NCBI GenBank assembly: GCA_009929855.1 | Contig: RZZN01000015.1 | Coordinates: forward strand, 1-64,000 | DNA: 64,000 nt | From: Gammaproteobacteria bacterium | Lineage (GTDB): Bacteria > Pseudomonadota > Gammaproteobacteria > Chromatiales > Chromatiaceae | Direction: 5' to 3' | Shown: piece after piece, positions 16,693-26,394 of the stretch | Layout: each line of letters opens with the position of its first letter | Numbering within the stretch: position 1 is the first letter of the stretch | The notes under the pieces: model-generated | Databases searched by the model: none | Seen by the model: the letters and a program-made list of their open reading frames with translations, nothing else | Told to the model about the DNA's origin: nothing | Program-made: the position numbers and the translations under genes

Positions 16693-18204
16693 TCAGTGCT
16701 TCAAGGCCTGTTCGGCGAGCGGCAGTGAGACGTGGAAGCAGGTCCCGAGCCCGGCTTGACTCTCGACCTCGATGCGGCCTTGATGCTGACGGATGATGGA
16801 ATAGCAGATCGAAAGTCCCAGTCCAGTGCCGCGCGCCACCGGAGAGCAGGTATAGAAGGGATCGAAGATCCGGCCCAGATCGGCCGAGTCGATCCCGATC
16901 CCGGTATCGCGCACTCGGACCACGAGTTGGTCTCCCGCGATCTCGGTGGCCACCGCGAGCAGGCCACCTCCTGGCATGGCGGCGATGGCATTGAGCAGGA
17001 TATTGATGAAGGCCTGCTCGAGCAGGCTCGCCACTCCTCGGACCCAATAGGGGTGCTCGAAAAATCTCGTCTGGATCTCGATCCGATTGAGACTGGCCTG
17101 GTGCTCCACCATCGACACGGCTTGGTGCAAGACCGCGACCGGATCGATCCGGGTCATCTTCTCCGCCGCCTCGGGGCGCGCGAAGCGCAATAGGTTCTCG
17201 ATGATTTGCGAGGCCTTGTGGATGCCGGCGATGGTCTTGCGCGCGCACTCATCGCGCAGCTCGGGCTCCAATGACTCCTCGAGCAAGAACTGGGCGGCCG
17301 AGGAGGCCACGGCCAATGGATTGCGGATCTCATGGGCGATGCCGCCCGCCATGACGCCGAGCGCGGCCAGCTTTTGCGATTGCATCAGCTCGGCCTCCAG
17401 CCGATAACGCTCGGTGAGATCGCGCCCAGCGGCGACCATGCCGATGGGCTTGCCTGATTCATCGAGCATGGGCGCGAGTGTCCAGGACACGGCGATCCGC
17501 CCGCCCATCGAGGTTTCGAGCGCCCATTCGGCGCTCTGTGGACCACCCAGCGCGGCCCCGTTCGCCAGGGCATGCTCGATCGCGGGCCGATCGCTCGGTG
17601 CGAAGAGCTCGGGCAGGAGCCGGCCCAGCACCGCCTTGGTCCGGTAGCCGGTCAGGCGCTCGGCGGCCCGATTCCAGCTGAGGATGCCGCCGGCGATATC
17701 GGTCGAGACCAGGATGTCGCTGGCGCTCTCCACGACCCCCGCGAGATGACGCTCCACGCGTTGGATGTCCTCGCTCAGACGCACCTGTTCGGTGATGTCC
17801 TCCATCAAAAAGAGCGCATAGCGCCCCCGGTCGCTCCAATTGAATGGCATGGCGCAGTAGTAGTAGGTCCGCATGGGAACGCCCGGACCGCGGAAGGTCA
17901 TGCGCCGGGATGGGCTCTTGGCGTTGCGGATGAAGACACGCTGCACACAGTCGAGTATATCGGTGCGCTCGAAGATGGTCGGTGGAAAGACCTCGTCGAA
18001 GCGTCGTCCGATGGTCTCGGTGGCCCGCCGGTTGCCCTTGCGCAGAAAGTTGCGGTTGGCCATCAGGATGCGCAGCCGGTCGTCCAGGACCAGGATGGAT
18101 GAGGGGATCGCGTCGAACAGGGTCTGAAACATCGTTTCACAGGGCTTTCCTGACTCGGGCGCTCGTTCCTTTCGCGAGTCATGCAAGGACGCGAAGATCG
18201 TCAT
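16693..18204 (-). CDS. PAS-domain sensor histidine kinase of the gvp locus
   Basis: A soluble 503-residue kinase with two PAS domains (about 25-140 and 150-270) and a catalytic core that looks intact. The H-box is AGGIAHEIRNPLAVASSAAQ, the N-box ILLNAIAAMPGGG, G1 RDTGIGI and G2 GTGLGLSI. No transmembrane segment is seen, so the signal is probably cytoplasmic (redox, small ligand or partner protein). ATG 18204 overlaps the end of the upstream gvpF/L gene by 26 bp; the frame stays open further upstream but without kinase-like sequence. The H-box resembles NtrB-class kinases, which often act with NtrC-type regulators such as the one encoded two genes upstream. Confidence 0.9.
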   Translation of the reverse strand: MTIFASLHDSRKERAPESGKPCETMFQTLFDAIPSSILVLDDRLRILMANRNFLRKGNRRATETIGRRFDEVFPPTIFERTDILDCVQRVFIRNAKSPSRRMTFRGPGVPMRTYYYCAMPFNWSDRGRYALFLMEDITEQVRLSEDIQRVERHLAGVVESASDILVSTDIAGGILSWNRAAERLTGYRTKAVLGRLLPELFAPSDRPAIEHALANGAALGGPQSAEWALETSMGGRIAVSWTLAPMLDESGKPIGMVAAGRDLTERYRLEAELMQSQKLAALGVMAGGIAHEIRNPLAVASSAAQFLLEESLEPELRDECARKTIAGIHKASQIIENLLRFARPEAAEKMTRIDPVAVLHQAVSMVEHQASLNRIEIQTRFFEHPYWVRGVASLLEQAFINILLNAIAAMPGGGLLAVATEIAGDQLVVRVRDTGIGIDSADLGRIFDPFYTCSPVARGTGLGLSICYSIIRQHQGRIEVESQAGLGTCFHVSLPLAEQALKH

Positions 18205-18925
18205 CAATGGCTCCAACGAAGTTGTAGGGGGGCCAGGGGCCGGTGAGCAGGCCGACCCCGAGCGCCCCCGGTGGTGCCTGACGGAGTCGCGCGACGAAGC
18301 GCTCGGCCGCATCGCGCGGGATGAGAAAGGACAGCGAGATCAGATCCTGTCCCGCGATGTGTGCGTGCTCCGTGTGCAGGTCGCGAAAGAGTCCAGCGAC
18401 CTGCCGCTCGATGCGCGCGCGCGCCTCGCTGGCCCCGAGCTCGAGGCGCGAGTCCTCGTGCAACCGCTCGCGAATCCGTGCCAGATAGGCCCGGCCGGGG
18501 CCGACATCTGGAGCGGCGGACCCGTCGACGGCGCGCGCGCGCGCCGGCTGTGTGGGTGCAGACTGGGGCTGGCCGGTCGGCAAGAGACGGATGCCGAACT
18601 CCACGCAGCCATCGATGTGCGCGATCAGTGACTGAAGCCGCTCGCGGCGGCGGGTCAACAGATCGCGCACCGCCGCATCGCTGGCGAGCAGACAACCGAA
18701 GCGCATGGGGATGAGTGTGGCGCGCTCATGGATCAGCGCGAGCAGATCCGCGTAGCGCTTCAGCGAGGCGGTATCGGCGTGCTGGATCCGCTCGGCCTGC
18801 TGGTCGGCGACCAGCGCGCCGAGACCGTCGACCTCGATCCAGCGCAGCCCATCGGCGAGCCGGGCGGCCTGGTGATCGGATGCCCGCAAGATCCCATGCA
18901 GCATGGGGCGCGCGGGTGTCCTCAT
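18179..18925 (-). CDS. GvpF/GvpL-family gas vesicle protein (second copy)
   Basis: A 248-residue GvpF/L protein. The family pattern is clear: an N-terminal segment with LHGILRASDH, a middle with LIPMRFGCLLASDAAVRDLL, HIDGCVEFGIRLL, and the terminal strand LLTGPWPPYNFVGAIDDD. The region around residues 128-145 has an insertion rich in Pro/Ala/Arg. The ATG overlaps the stop of the first gvpF/L (ATGA) and its 3' end overlaps the kinase gene, so vesicle accessory and signalling genes are translationally chained here. Confidence 0.88.
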   Translation of the reverse strand: MRTPARPMLHGILRASDHQAARLADGLRWIEVDGLGALVADQQAERIQHADTASLKRYADLLALIHERATLIPMRFGCLLASDAAVRDLLTRRRERLQSLIAHIDGCVEFGIRLLPTGQPQSAPTQPARARAVDGSAAPDVGPGRAYLARIRERLHEDSRLELGASEARARIERQVAGLFRDLHTEHAHIAGQDLISLSFLIPRDAAERFVARLRQAPPGALGVGLLTGPWPPYNFVGAIDDDLRVLA

Positions 18926-19665
18926 GTCAGATCGCGGAAGCTGTAGAGCGGCCAGGGGCCGGAGCAATGGAGCTCGAGCCCTTGGGGCGTGGCATCATCC
19001 TGTAGACGCGCGACCGCGGCTTGGAAGGCCGCCAGCCCGCTCGATGTGACCAGGCAGGCACGATTGGCGACCGCGGGGTCGCGCGCCGGTCGGATCAGCA
19101 GGATCTCGGTCAAGGGTTCGATCTCGGCATCGAGCGCGGCCAGGCGCTCGCTCAACCACGGGCCGAGCGCCCGTTCGGCCTCGGCCTTGCGCCGCTGTCG
19201 TAGCAGGTAGGCGCGACCATTGGTGCCCTCATGCGGGTCTCCCTGTGGTGTCAAGTGCTCGCGGATCCGCTCGCGGTCCATCAGCACCTTGACCGCCCAT
19301 TCGGTGCATCCGGCCATCCGCGCGAAGAAATCGAGCAGGATGCGGCGCTGCTGCGCCAGCTCCAGTGCAAGCGAGCGGGTGGATGAGAAGAGTGTCCCGA
19401 GCGAGAGCGGATAGAGTGTGGCGTGACGCATGGCCTGCATGATGACCCGATCATGCGCCGCGGCGCGCGGGACCACCCAGGCGGGATCGGCCAGACGCGC
19501 CTCGGCCGCGGGGCCGCTGAAGCGCTCCAGCGGCACCTGGCTCATGACCACCTGGAACCCGGCCACGGCATGGACCTGCACCGGATCTTCCCATCCGCAT
19601 CGACTGAAATCGAGATCACCCGGCAGGCGATCGGAAGCAAAACAGAAACAATAGAGTGCATCCAA
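18922..19665 (-). CDS. GvpF/GvpL-family gas vesicle protein (first copy)
   Basis: A 247-residue GvpF/L protein beginning MDALYCFCFAS. Diagnostic parts are ATLYPLSLGTLFSSTRSLAL, GCTEWAVKVLMDRERI and the terminal HCSGPWPLYSFRDLT. GvpF/L members interact with GvpA and other accessory proteins at the growing vesicle. The gene starts 30 bp after the NtrC-type regulator. Three diverged F/L copies in one locus probably correspond to distinct F and L roles, but I cannot assign letters. Confidence 0.88.
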   Translation of the reverse strand: MDALYCFCFASDRLPGDLDFSRCGWEDPVQVHAVAGFQVVMSQVPLERFSGPAAEARLADPAWVVPRAAAHDRVIMQAMRHATLYPLSLGTLFSSTRSLALELAQQRRILLDFFARMAGCTEWAVKVLMDRERIREHLTPQGDPHEGTNGRAYLLRQRRKAEAERALGPWLSERLAALDAEIEPLTEILLIRPARDPAVANRACLVTSSGLAAFQAAVARLQDDATPQGLELHCSGPWPLYSFRDLT

Positions 19666-19695
19666 TCCGGGCTCCTTCGACCGCGGCGCGATCAG

Positions 19696-21075
19696 TCACA
19701 GACCATAGGCCTTGAGCTTACTGTGGATGGTCTTGTAGTCGATCTGAAGTAGACGCGCGGCCGCGGCCTTATTGCCCCGCGCCCGCTGCATGGCCTCATG
19801 CAAGACCTGACGCTCGACGTCGGCGACATGGGTGCGCACGATCTCGCGCAACGAGCGTCCCGAATCAGAGTCATCCAGGCTGATCGATGGGTCCTGGCTC
19901 GCCGACAGCCGGCCCGCGGTCGGCAGGTCCAGATGATGGACGTCGATGACGAAGCGGGCGATCAGGACGGCGCGCCTGATCACGCTGCGCAGCTCGCGGA
20001 CGTTGCCCGGCCAGGAATGGTCGAGCAGTGCCTGCAGCGCCTCATCGGACAGGCGCTCGATGCCCTTGCCCAACTCTCGATTGGCATCGGTCAGGAATCG
20101 CTCGGCAAGCCAGGGGATGTCCTCGCGCCGCTCGCGCAAGGGCGGGATGACGATCCGATAATCGCAGATGCGATAGAGTAGGTCGGCACGGAAGCCACCG
20201 CAGCTCACCGCATCGGCGAGTTGTCGATTGCTGGCCGAGATCAGACGCACGTCGATGGGGACCGGTTTGGTGCCGCCGACCCGGTAGATGACCCGCTCTT
20301 GCAGGACCCTCAGCAAGCGGGCCTGCGCCGACAGCGAGAGATTGGTGATCTCATCGAGGAAGAGCGTGCCGCCATTGGCGGCCTCGAGTTTGCCGATCTG
20401 TTGACGGTCGGCGCCTGTGAAGGCCCCACGCTCATGACCGAAGAGCTCGTTCTCGATCAATGAATCCGGGATCGCCCCGCAATCCACCGCAACGAAAGGT
20501 TGACGCGCGCGGTGGCTGTTTTCGTGGATGACTTGCGCCACGACCTCCTTTCCCGCGCCGGTTTCACCGAAGAGGTTGACCGCGAAATCGGTCGGGGCCA
20601 CCCGCTCGATATCCTCGATGGTGCGCGTGATGGCCGGGCTGGAGCCCAGCCGCACGCGCAGCAGCGAGCCGTCCTGTGGTGTGCACAGCGTGCCCGCATT
20701 GCATCGCACCGCCTCGCGGACCCGGTTCAAGAGGTTTTGATTGTTCATCGGCTTGGCCAGATAGTCGGTGGCACCCTCCTTGATGGCATCGACCGCGCCG
20801 GCCAGATTGGCATACCCGGTCAGTAGGATTACGGGCAGTCGTGGATGTGTGACCTTGAGCTGGCGCAATGCCTCCAGCCCGGTCATGTCGGGCAGGCACC
20901 AATCCAGGATCGCCAGGCGCGGTGCCATGGTCTCGACCATCCGGAGTCCGGCCGTAGCGGTGGCGGCCGTCACGACCCGATAGCCACCCTGCTCCAGCAC
21001 CAGCTGCAGCATCCGGCGCAGGCCCTCGTCATCATCGATGACCAAGATCAAGTGACGATTCGGTGTTTCATTCAT
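19696..21075 (-). CDS. NtrC-family sigma-54 activator, response regulator
   Basis: A 459-residue enhancer-binding protein. The receiver (1-120) has acceptor Asp58 in LAILDWCLPDMTG and Lys in YLAKPM. The AAA+ domain (about 140-370) has Walker A GETGAGKE (170-177), an intact GAFTGA loop (217-222) that contacts sigma-54, and Walker B GGTLFLDE (236-242). The C-terminal Fis-type helix-turn-helix ends NKAAAARLLQIDYKTIHSKL. It is the first gene of a run leading through two gvpF/L genes, a kinase and a receiver to gvpA. A sigma-54 promoter before gvpA makes it the prime candidate for the gas vesicle activator. Confidence 0.93.
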   Translation of the reverse strand: MNETPNRHLILVIDDDEGLRRMLQLVLEQGGYRVVTAATATAGLRMVETMAPRLAILDWCLPDMTGLEALRQLKVTHPRLPVILLTGYANLAGAVDAIKEGATDYLAKPMNNQNLLNRVREAVRCNAGTLCTPQDGSLLRVRLGSSPAITRTIEDIERVAPTDFAVNLFGETGAGKEVVAQVIHENSHRARQPFVAVDCGAIPDSLIENELFGHERGAFTGADRQQIGKLEAANGGTLFLDEITNLSLSAQARLLRVLQERVIYRVGGTKPVPIDVRLISASNRQLADAVSCGGFRADLLYRICDYRIVIPPLRERREDIPWLAERFLTDANRELGKGIERLSDEALQALLDHSWPGNVRELRSVIRRAVLIARFVIDVHHLDLPTAGRLSASQDPSISLDDSDSGRSLREIVRTHVADVERQVLHEAMQRARGNKAAAARLLQIDYKTIHSKLKAYGL

Positions 21076-21472
21076 CGATGCGATCTCGTCTTGTCCGGGA
21101 AGGCCGCGACGTCACTGCTTCGAAGCACGTCGCGCCCGCGACACCGAGCGGATGGCGGTGGGGGGTGGGCACGCCAGCGATGACGTGGGGGTCCAGCGCA
21201 TGTCGCACCGACTCGATCATGTCAGGAAGCAGCTTCTGACCAATGCGATGTCATCGAGGTCGGGCGCCGCGAAGGTTCCACCGCGGGTTTCACAAGATAT
21301 CCAGCAGTGATGCGCGATCAGTGGAAAGGGGTCATTGCGAGGGTACTCATCCTCATGTCGACGCTGCGCCTGACGATCTTATTCATGAGCTGACCGCCGT
21401 GTTCCACTCGTCTTTCGTAAAGTTACGAGGATACCGAATCTCCTGCCGACGATGGGTTAAGTTTTGTAAAGC
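21076..21472 (-). other. Intergenic control region upstream of the NtrC-type regulator
   Basis: This 397-bp gap on the minus strand has no convincing gene. It contains a perfect inverted repeat TCGTAA-AG-TTACGA (21415-21428) about 45 bp past the end of the hybrid kinase gene, possibly an operator or part of a terminator. I looked for a sigma-54 (GG-N10-GC) element here and did not find one. The gap separates the kinase/OmpR pair from the NtrC-led transcript, so a separate promoter is expected. Confidence 0.4.
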
Positions 21473-24400
21473 TTAGCGATACGTGACCACCCTTGACAAG
21501 GCCGCGTCGAGCGCGGCGGCCGTGATGGGTTTATGCAGAAGACCCTGATGCTTGGGCAGTCTGTCCACCATGAGGTCGGCCTGAGCCTGTCCAGTCATGA
21601 GGATCAGGGGCAGATGGGGAAACTCGCGCGCCAGGGCCTCGCCGAGCTCGATGCCGTCCATGATTGGCATGGCGATATCGGACAGGACGAGTGCGATCCC
21701 TTGATCCTGTCTCAACAGCTCCAGGGCGGCGGCCCCATGCTCGGCATGATCGACCCGCATCCCCGCGGCCGTCAGCAACTGGCCCACGACCGCGCACGCG
21801 CTCGGATCGTTCTCGACCACCAGGACACGCGATCCCGCGCCGGGATGGACGGCCGAAGGTGTGTCCGCCCAAGTGGCGCCATCCGGCAGCGGGAGCAGCA
21901 GCCCGAACCGGCTCCCCTGCCCCTTGGCGCTGCGTAGGGTCAGGCCAGCGCCCGCGCGCTGGACCAGCTCGTGGACCATGAACAGCCCCAGACCCCGGCC
22001 GCGCTGTCCCGACTTGGTCGAAAACCAGGGTTCGAACAAGCGATCCTCGATGGACTTGTCGATGCCGGATCCGGTATCGGTGACACTGACCTCGACATAG
22101 TCGCCCGGGGCGAGATGGCCGATGATGAGTTGGGTCGACTGACCGTCCCAGCGGTAGCGACCTGCATTGATCCGCAGATCCCCAGCCAGCGGCATGGCAT
22201 CGCGCGCGTTGATGACCAGATTCAACACGCAGGCCTGCAGAAAGGCCGCGTTGGTGTGCGCCACCAGATCCGGCTCACTCGTCATGCTCAAGCGAATCCG
22301 CTCGGGGATGATCTGGTGCAGCATCGCCGTGAGCGCGCCCAGGGTGTCCTCGATCCGCACCGCCTTGAGCGGGATCTGGTCGGTGCCGCTCATCGACAAG
22401 AGCCCCGCGTTGAGGATCTTGGCGCGCCACAGCGCGGCCTGCGTCTCGGCGATGATCTGCGTGGCCTCCGCCCCGATCTGATCCCAGCCCGGCATCCCTT
22501 GCAGATAGGACAGATTGGCGCCGACGACCCCGAGTAGATTGTTGAAGTCGTGCACCACGCCCTGTGCCAGATGGGCAATCGTCTCGCGCTCGCGTGCCGC
22601 GATCAGCGCGTGCTCGAGCTCGGCCTGATGGTGACGGGCGAGGATGCGCTGGCCGATCAGGCGAATCAGCTCGCGATCCGGCGGAGACAGGTCGGGACGC
22701 ATCGAGCGCCCCCAGAGCAGGAGCAGGGTCGATGGTGCCTGGGGATCGCTGACCTGTTGTTGTGGCAAGAGGACGCAGGCACCGATATTGGCCGCGCGCA
22801 GCGGTGGCGGGAGTTGATCCCCGGTGAGGAACACTGGCGCGTTCAGCTCGGTCATGAGCGCAGCCAAGGGGAGATGGCGCAGCTGCTCTGGCCAGACCGT
22901 GCTCGGCTGCTCATGATTGAAGACCACCAGGCTCTGCAGCTCGCCCGAGCCATCTCGCGCGATGCTGCCGAACAACCCGCCATCGAGCCCCAGCTCGGCG
23001 CTGCCGAGGGCCAGCAAGGCCTGCTGCTCCTCGGTGACGGAGAGGATCCGGCTGCTCAGGTCCAGCAGTGACTCCAGATTTCCGGCATGCCGCATCATGG
23101 CCCGCTCGAGCCGATGCCGGCGGACCGATTCGCCGCGTCGCTCGGTGACATCCTCGACGATTCCAAGCACGCGTGGCGGGGTCTGCGGGATGTCCGGCAG
23201 GCGCACGCTCCAGACCTCGGCCAGGATCACCGAGCCGTCGGGGCGCAGACAGCGCTGCATCCCACGGGTCGCGCCGCTTGGCGCTTGCACCAGCTCGGCA
23301 AAGCGTGCGCGTTCCACGGCCAGGTCGTCGGGATGGATCAGGTCGTCCAGGGACTGGTCGGCCAATTGATCATGGGAGCGCCCCAGGATCCGCTGCAGCG
23401 ATGGATTGAAGAGGATGAAGCGCCGATCTGGACCAGCCAGATAGATGCCGATCGGGGCCTGCTCGATGATGGCATTCAGACAGCTCGCCGTGGTCTCCAA
23501 CTCGCTGTGCGCCGCGTGCAACGCCGCTTCGATCCGCGCGCGCTGGTTGGCCGTCGCCAGGATCTCGGCCACGCCTTGAAGGAAACCGAGCAGGGCCGAT
23601 GACCATTCCCTTGGCCTGTGCAGATCCTCGATCCCGAGCAGACCCAGCAGGCGCCCGTCCTCCAGCAAGGGCACGGCCACCAGTGAGCGGGCCGCGCGCG
23701 CATCCAGCAGCCACTGCCATGAGGGCTCGGGCGGCCGCGCGGTGGTGCTGGGACAGTGGATTGGCCGGCCCGATTGCAGCCACCGCATCAGTTCTGGATG
23801 TCGCTCCCGCGCGATGGCCTCGATCTCCCGATCGGGCGGCGCGCTGCCCGGCGCGCGCCACTCATGATGAAAACCACTCGTCCATGCGCTCTGCTCGAGC
23901 TGAATGATATGGACGCGATCTGCCCCGAGCCAGTCGCCGATCCGCGCGAGCGCCCAGTCGATAGTCTTGGTGATTCGTGTATGGTCGGTGGCCAGAAAGC
24001 CCTGGGCCAGCTCGATGCGCGCATGTTCGAGACGCTCGCGCATGCGCAGCGCCAGCTCGACCTCCTTGCGCTCGCTGATATCCAGGTTGGTCCCGATCAG
24101 GCGGATCAGACGTCCAGTCTCGTCGCAATGCGTGCGGGCGAGCATGCTCAAGATGCGTGTCTCGCCATCATGCCCGTGGACGCGAAACTCATGCGCGTAC
24201 CGCTCGGCGGGATTCGCGAGCGCGCTGGCGAGCCAGTCTCTGAGCGACTGCGCATCGGCTGGCTCGACCACCGCGAAGAAGGCCTCCAGGCTCGGGGTGA
24301 TGGCACCCGGTGGGTAGCCGAGCAGGCGGTAGTTCTCATCGCTCCAAAAGACCGCGTCGGAGCGGGTATCCAGCGTCCAGCTCCCGAGATGGGCCACCGC

Positions 24401-25696
24401 CTGAGCCTCTTTCAATCCAGCCTCGCTCTGACCGAGAGACCGATAGATCTGATCGAGCGTCAGGGCCATGTTCTCGATTGCGCGAATCAGATCGGCATAC
24501 TCGGATAGGCGGCCGGGGGGTGGCAGATTGGGTGGATCGCCCGCGACGATCTTGTCGGGGAGCGCCCGGGCGAGTTTCGCCAGCTGTTGCATGGGTTGAA
24601 CGATGTACCAGCTCAAGTAATGGCTCGCCAGGATCCAGAGTGCGGACAATATCAGCAGGATCGCCAGGAAACGGGTTGCGGCGACATGGACCTGATCGAT
24701 CAAGGGCGTGGCGCTCACGCTCATGATCAGCTGACCATTCGAGACAGGTTGTTGCATCCGATAACGCGACTGACGCCAAGCCTCGATGCGCAATGGCGTG
24801 GTCGTCTTGGCGGGGATCAGGACCAGGCCAGTGACGGCGGTCGGCAGGGTGTAGTCCGAGCCGAGCCTCGAGAGGTCGGTCGGAGACTGCAGCCATGCGA
24901 CTTGAATGTCGGCGGTCGCGGGCAGCGACTCGGCCAGGATGCTGGTGGCCTCGCTCAAGCGTTGCCGGATGGCATCTGGGTCCTCCAGATCAGTGCTCGG
25001 CCAGCGCTCGATCTCATGAGCCGCGAACCGACCGAAGAGACCGAGGCGCTCGCCCAGATCGCGTTCCAGCAGCAGCTTGAGCTCACGACTTTCGCGCGCG
25101 CCGCTCATCATCAGGGGCAAGAGTCCAAAGAGCAGCAGGAGGCTGAAGAGAATCTTGCGCACCGAGATGCCGGCGGGACGCACTCGCGCAATGGCGACGA
25201 GGACCAGGATCGTGCTGGCGAGCGTCGCGTTCAGGATCCCGTTCAATGGCTGCTTGAACGCGATCAGACGGACCTGCGGCGAATCCACGCCAAAGGTCAC
25301 CGTATAGAGTGTCAGGACGAGTGGGATCCCGATCAGGATCCAATAAAGGCCGACCGAGACCACCAAGGGCGGGGGCTCGGCCCCACGTCGTTGCACATGG
25401 CGGCGGTGCCAGGCCACGAATCCGGCCTCGGCGACGAACACCAGCCAAGCGAGAGGATGTCCCCAGAGCACCTGGGTATAGGTGGCCGAGATCGCCGCAA
25501 CGAGCAGGCCCGCGCCGGGGCCCAGCCAGACGATGGCCAACAGCACGGCGACCGAGCCGAAGATGACATTGGCGCCGAAGAAGAGCGAGAGATTGAAATG
25601 ATTGCCGGCGATCGCGAGCGCGCTCAGGGCCAGTATCGCGAGGATCCGACCCCAGGCCCAGCGACCGCGGTTCATCGCTCGGGGCGTCTCGCTCAC
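21473..25696 (-). CDS. Membrane-bound hybrid sensor histidine kinase
   Basis: A large kinase of about 1407 residues. The N-terminus has several membrane helices resembling a MASE1-type sensor (about 10-190), then a periplasmic or loop region, another helix and a HAMP-like segment (about 340-420). Downstream come PAS (about 440-550), GAF (about 570-720), PAS (about 740-860), GAF (about 880-1040) and an NtrB-like core with H-box HLAQGVVHDFNNLLG, N-box LNLVINARDAM, G1 DTGSGID and G2 GRGLGLFM. A C-terminal receiver carries Asp in LVLSDIAMPIMDG. The GTG start at 25696 overlaps the stop of the OmpR-type gene (GTGA); ATG 25675 is an alternative. It probably integrates several signals for the vesicle locus. 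Confidence 0.9.
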   Translation of the reverse strand: MSETPRAMNRGRWAWGRILAILALSALAIAGNHFNLSLFFGANVIFGSVAVLLAIVWLGPGAGLLVAAISATYTQVLWGHPLAWLVFVAEAGFVAWHRRHVQRRGAEPPPLVVSVGLYWILIGIPLVLTLYTVTFGVDSPQVRLIAFKQPLNGILNATLASTILVLVAIARVRPAGISVRKILFSLLLLFGLLPLMMSGARESRELKLLLERDLGERLGLFGRFAAHEIERWPSTDLEDPDAIRQRLSEATSILAESLPATADIQVAWLQSPTDLSRLGSDYTLPTAVTGLVLIPAKTTTPLRIEAWRQSRYRMQQPVSNGQLIMSVSATPLIDQVHVAATRFLAILLILSALWILASHYLSWYIVQPMQQLAKLARALPDKIVAGDPPNLPPPGRLSEYADLIRAIENMALTLDQIYRSLGQSEAGLKEAQAVAHLGSWTLDTRSDAVFWSDENYRLLGYPPGAITPSLEAFFAVVEPADAQSLRDWLASALANPAERYAHEFRVHGHDGETRILSMLARTHCDETGRLIRLIGTNLDISERKEVELALRMRERLEHARIELAQGFLATDHTRITKTIDWALARIGDWLGADRVHIIQLEQSAWTSGFHHEWRAPGSAPPDREIEAIARERHPELMRWLQSGRPIHCPSTTARPPEPSWQWLLDARAARSLVAVPLLEDGRLLGLLGIEDLHRPREWSSALLGFLQGVAEILATANQRARIEAALHAAHSELETTASCLNAIIEQAPIGIYLAGPDRRFILFNPSLQRILGRSHDQLADQSLDDLIHPDDLAVERARFAELVQAPSGATRGMQRCLRPDGSVILAEVWSVRLPDIPQTPPRVLGIVEDVTERRGESVRRHRLERAMMRHAGNLESLLDLSSRILSVTEEQQALLALGSAELGLDGGLFGSIARDGSGELQSLVVFNHEQPSTVWPEQLRHLPLAALMTELNAPVFLTGDQLPPPLRAANIGACVLLPQQQVSDPQAPSTLLLLWGRSMRPDLSPPDRELIRLIGQRILARHHQAELEHALIAARERETIAHLAQGVVHDFNNLLGVVGANLSYLQGMPGWDQIGAEATQIIAETQAALWRAKILNAGLLSMSGTDQIPLKAVRIEDTLGALTAMLHQIIPERIRLSMTSEPDLVAHTNAAFLQACVLNLVINARDAMPLAGDLRINAGRYRWDGQSTQLIIGHLAPGDYVEVSVTDTGSGIDKSIEDRLFEPWFSTKSGQRGRGLGLFMVHELVQRAGAGLTLRSAKGQGSRFGLLLPLPDGATWADTPSAVHPGAGSRVLVVENDPSACAVVGQLLTAAGMRVDHAEHGAAALELLRQDQGIALVLSDIAMPIMDGIELGEALAREFPHLPLILMTGQAQADLMVDRLPKHQGLLHKPITAAALDAALSRVVTYR

Positions 25697-26394
25697 CCCG
25701 CGGTCGCCGGTTCGATGCGCAGCCGATACCCGTAGCCACGCAGGGGCCAAATGACGATGGAATCGATCTGGGCCGCGCGCAGCTTGCGACGAATATTGGC
25801 GATATGGACGTCGACGCTGCGCTCCTCGGGGCCCAGGGTCTCGCGGTTGAGTAGATTGGCGCGGCTCAGCCCACGGTTGTGGTGACGCATCAGCATCGCC
25901 AGGATGCGTGCCTCGGTGTCGGTGAGCTTGACCCGGATGTCCTGCTCGCGATCGATCAATTCGGCAAGCACCGGGTCGAGCAGGAAGATGCCGAGCGCGA
26001 TCGGCTCGGGCGAGTGCATGAGCGAGCCCCGTCGTCGCAGTGCCGCGCGGATGCGTGCCAGCAGTTCCTCCATCACGAAGGGCTTGGTCATGTAATCATC
26101 GGCCCCGATGTCCAGCGCCTCGATGCAATCCTGCACCTCCTGGCGGCCGGTCACGATGATGATGGCCGCGGCACTGGTGTCGACCAATTCGCGGGCCAGG
26201 CACATGCCATCCTCGTCCCCGAGATTGAGATCCAGGAGCACCAGATCCGCGTCATCCTTGGCGAGCATTCGGTTGAGCTCGATCCCATTGGAGGCGATGG
26301 CGACCACATAGCCTTCGCGCGTCAGATGGCGGGTGATGGCGCGCGCCATCACAAGATCGTCCTCGACGATGATGATCTTACTTGGGGAGCTCAT
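25693..26394 (-). CDS. OmpR/PhoB-family response regulator
   Basis: A 233-residue two-domain regulator. The receiver has Asp in LVLLDLNLGDEDG and Lys in YMTKPFV; the C-terminal winged helix includes LSRANLLNRETLGPEERSVD and GYGYRLR. It overlaps the hybrid kinase start by 4 bp, so the two form a co-translated pair. It is the first gene of the minus-strand array that leads into the gas vesicle genes, though whether it controls them is inferred from position only. Confidence 0.92.
   Translation of the reverse strand: MSSPSKIIIVEDDLVMARAITRHLTREGYVVAIASNGIELNRMLAKDDADLVLLDLNLGDEDGMCLARELVDTSAAAIIIVTGRQEVQDCIEALDIGADDYMTKPFVMEELLARIRAALRRRGSLMHSPEPIALGIFLLDPVLAELIDREQDIRVKLTDTEARILAMLMRHHNRGLSRANLLNRETLGPEERSVDVHIANIRRKLRAAQIDSIVIWPLRGYGYRLRIEPATAG

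Noticed and set aside
21076-21472. A second sigma-54 promoter before the NtrC-type gene
   Set aside because: The nearest candidate has GG and GC nine bases apart, not ten.
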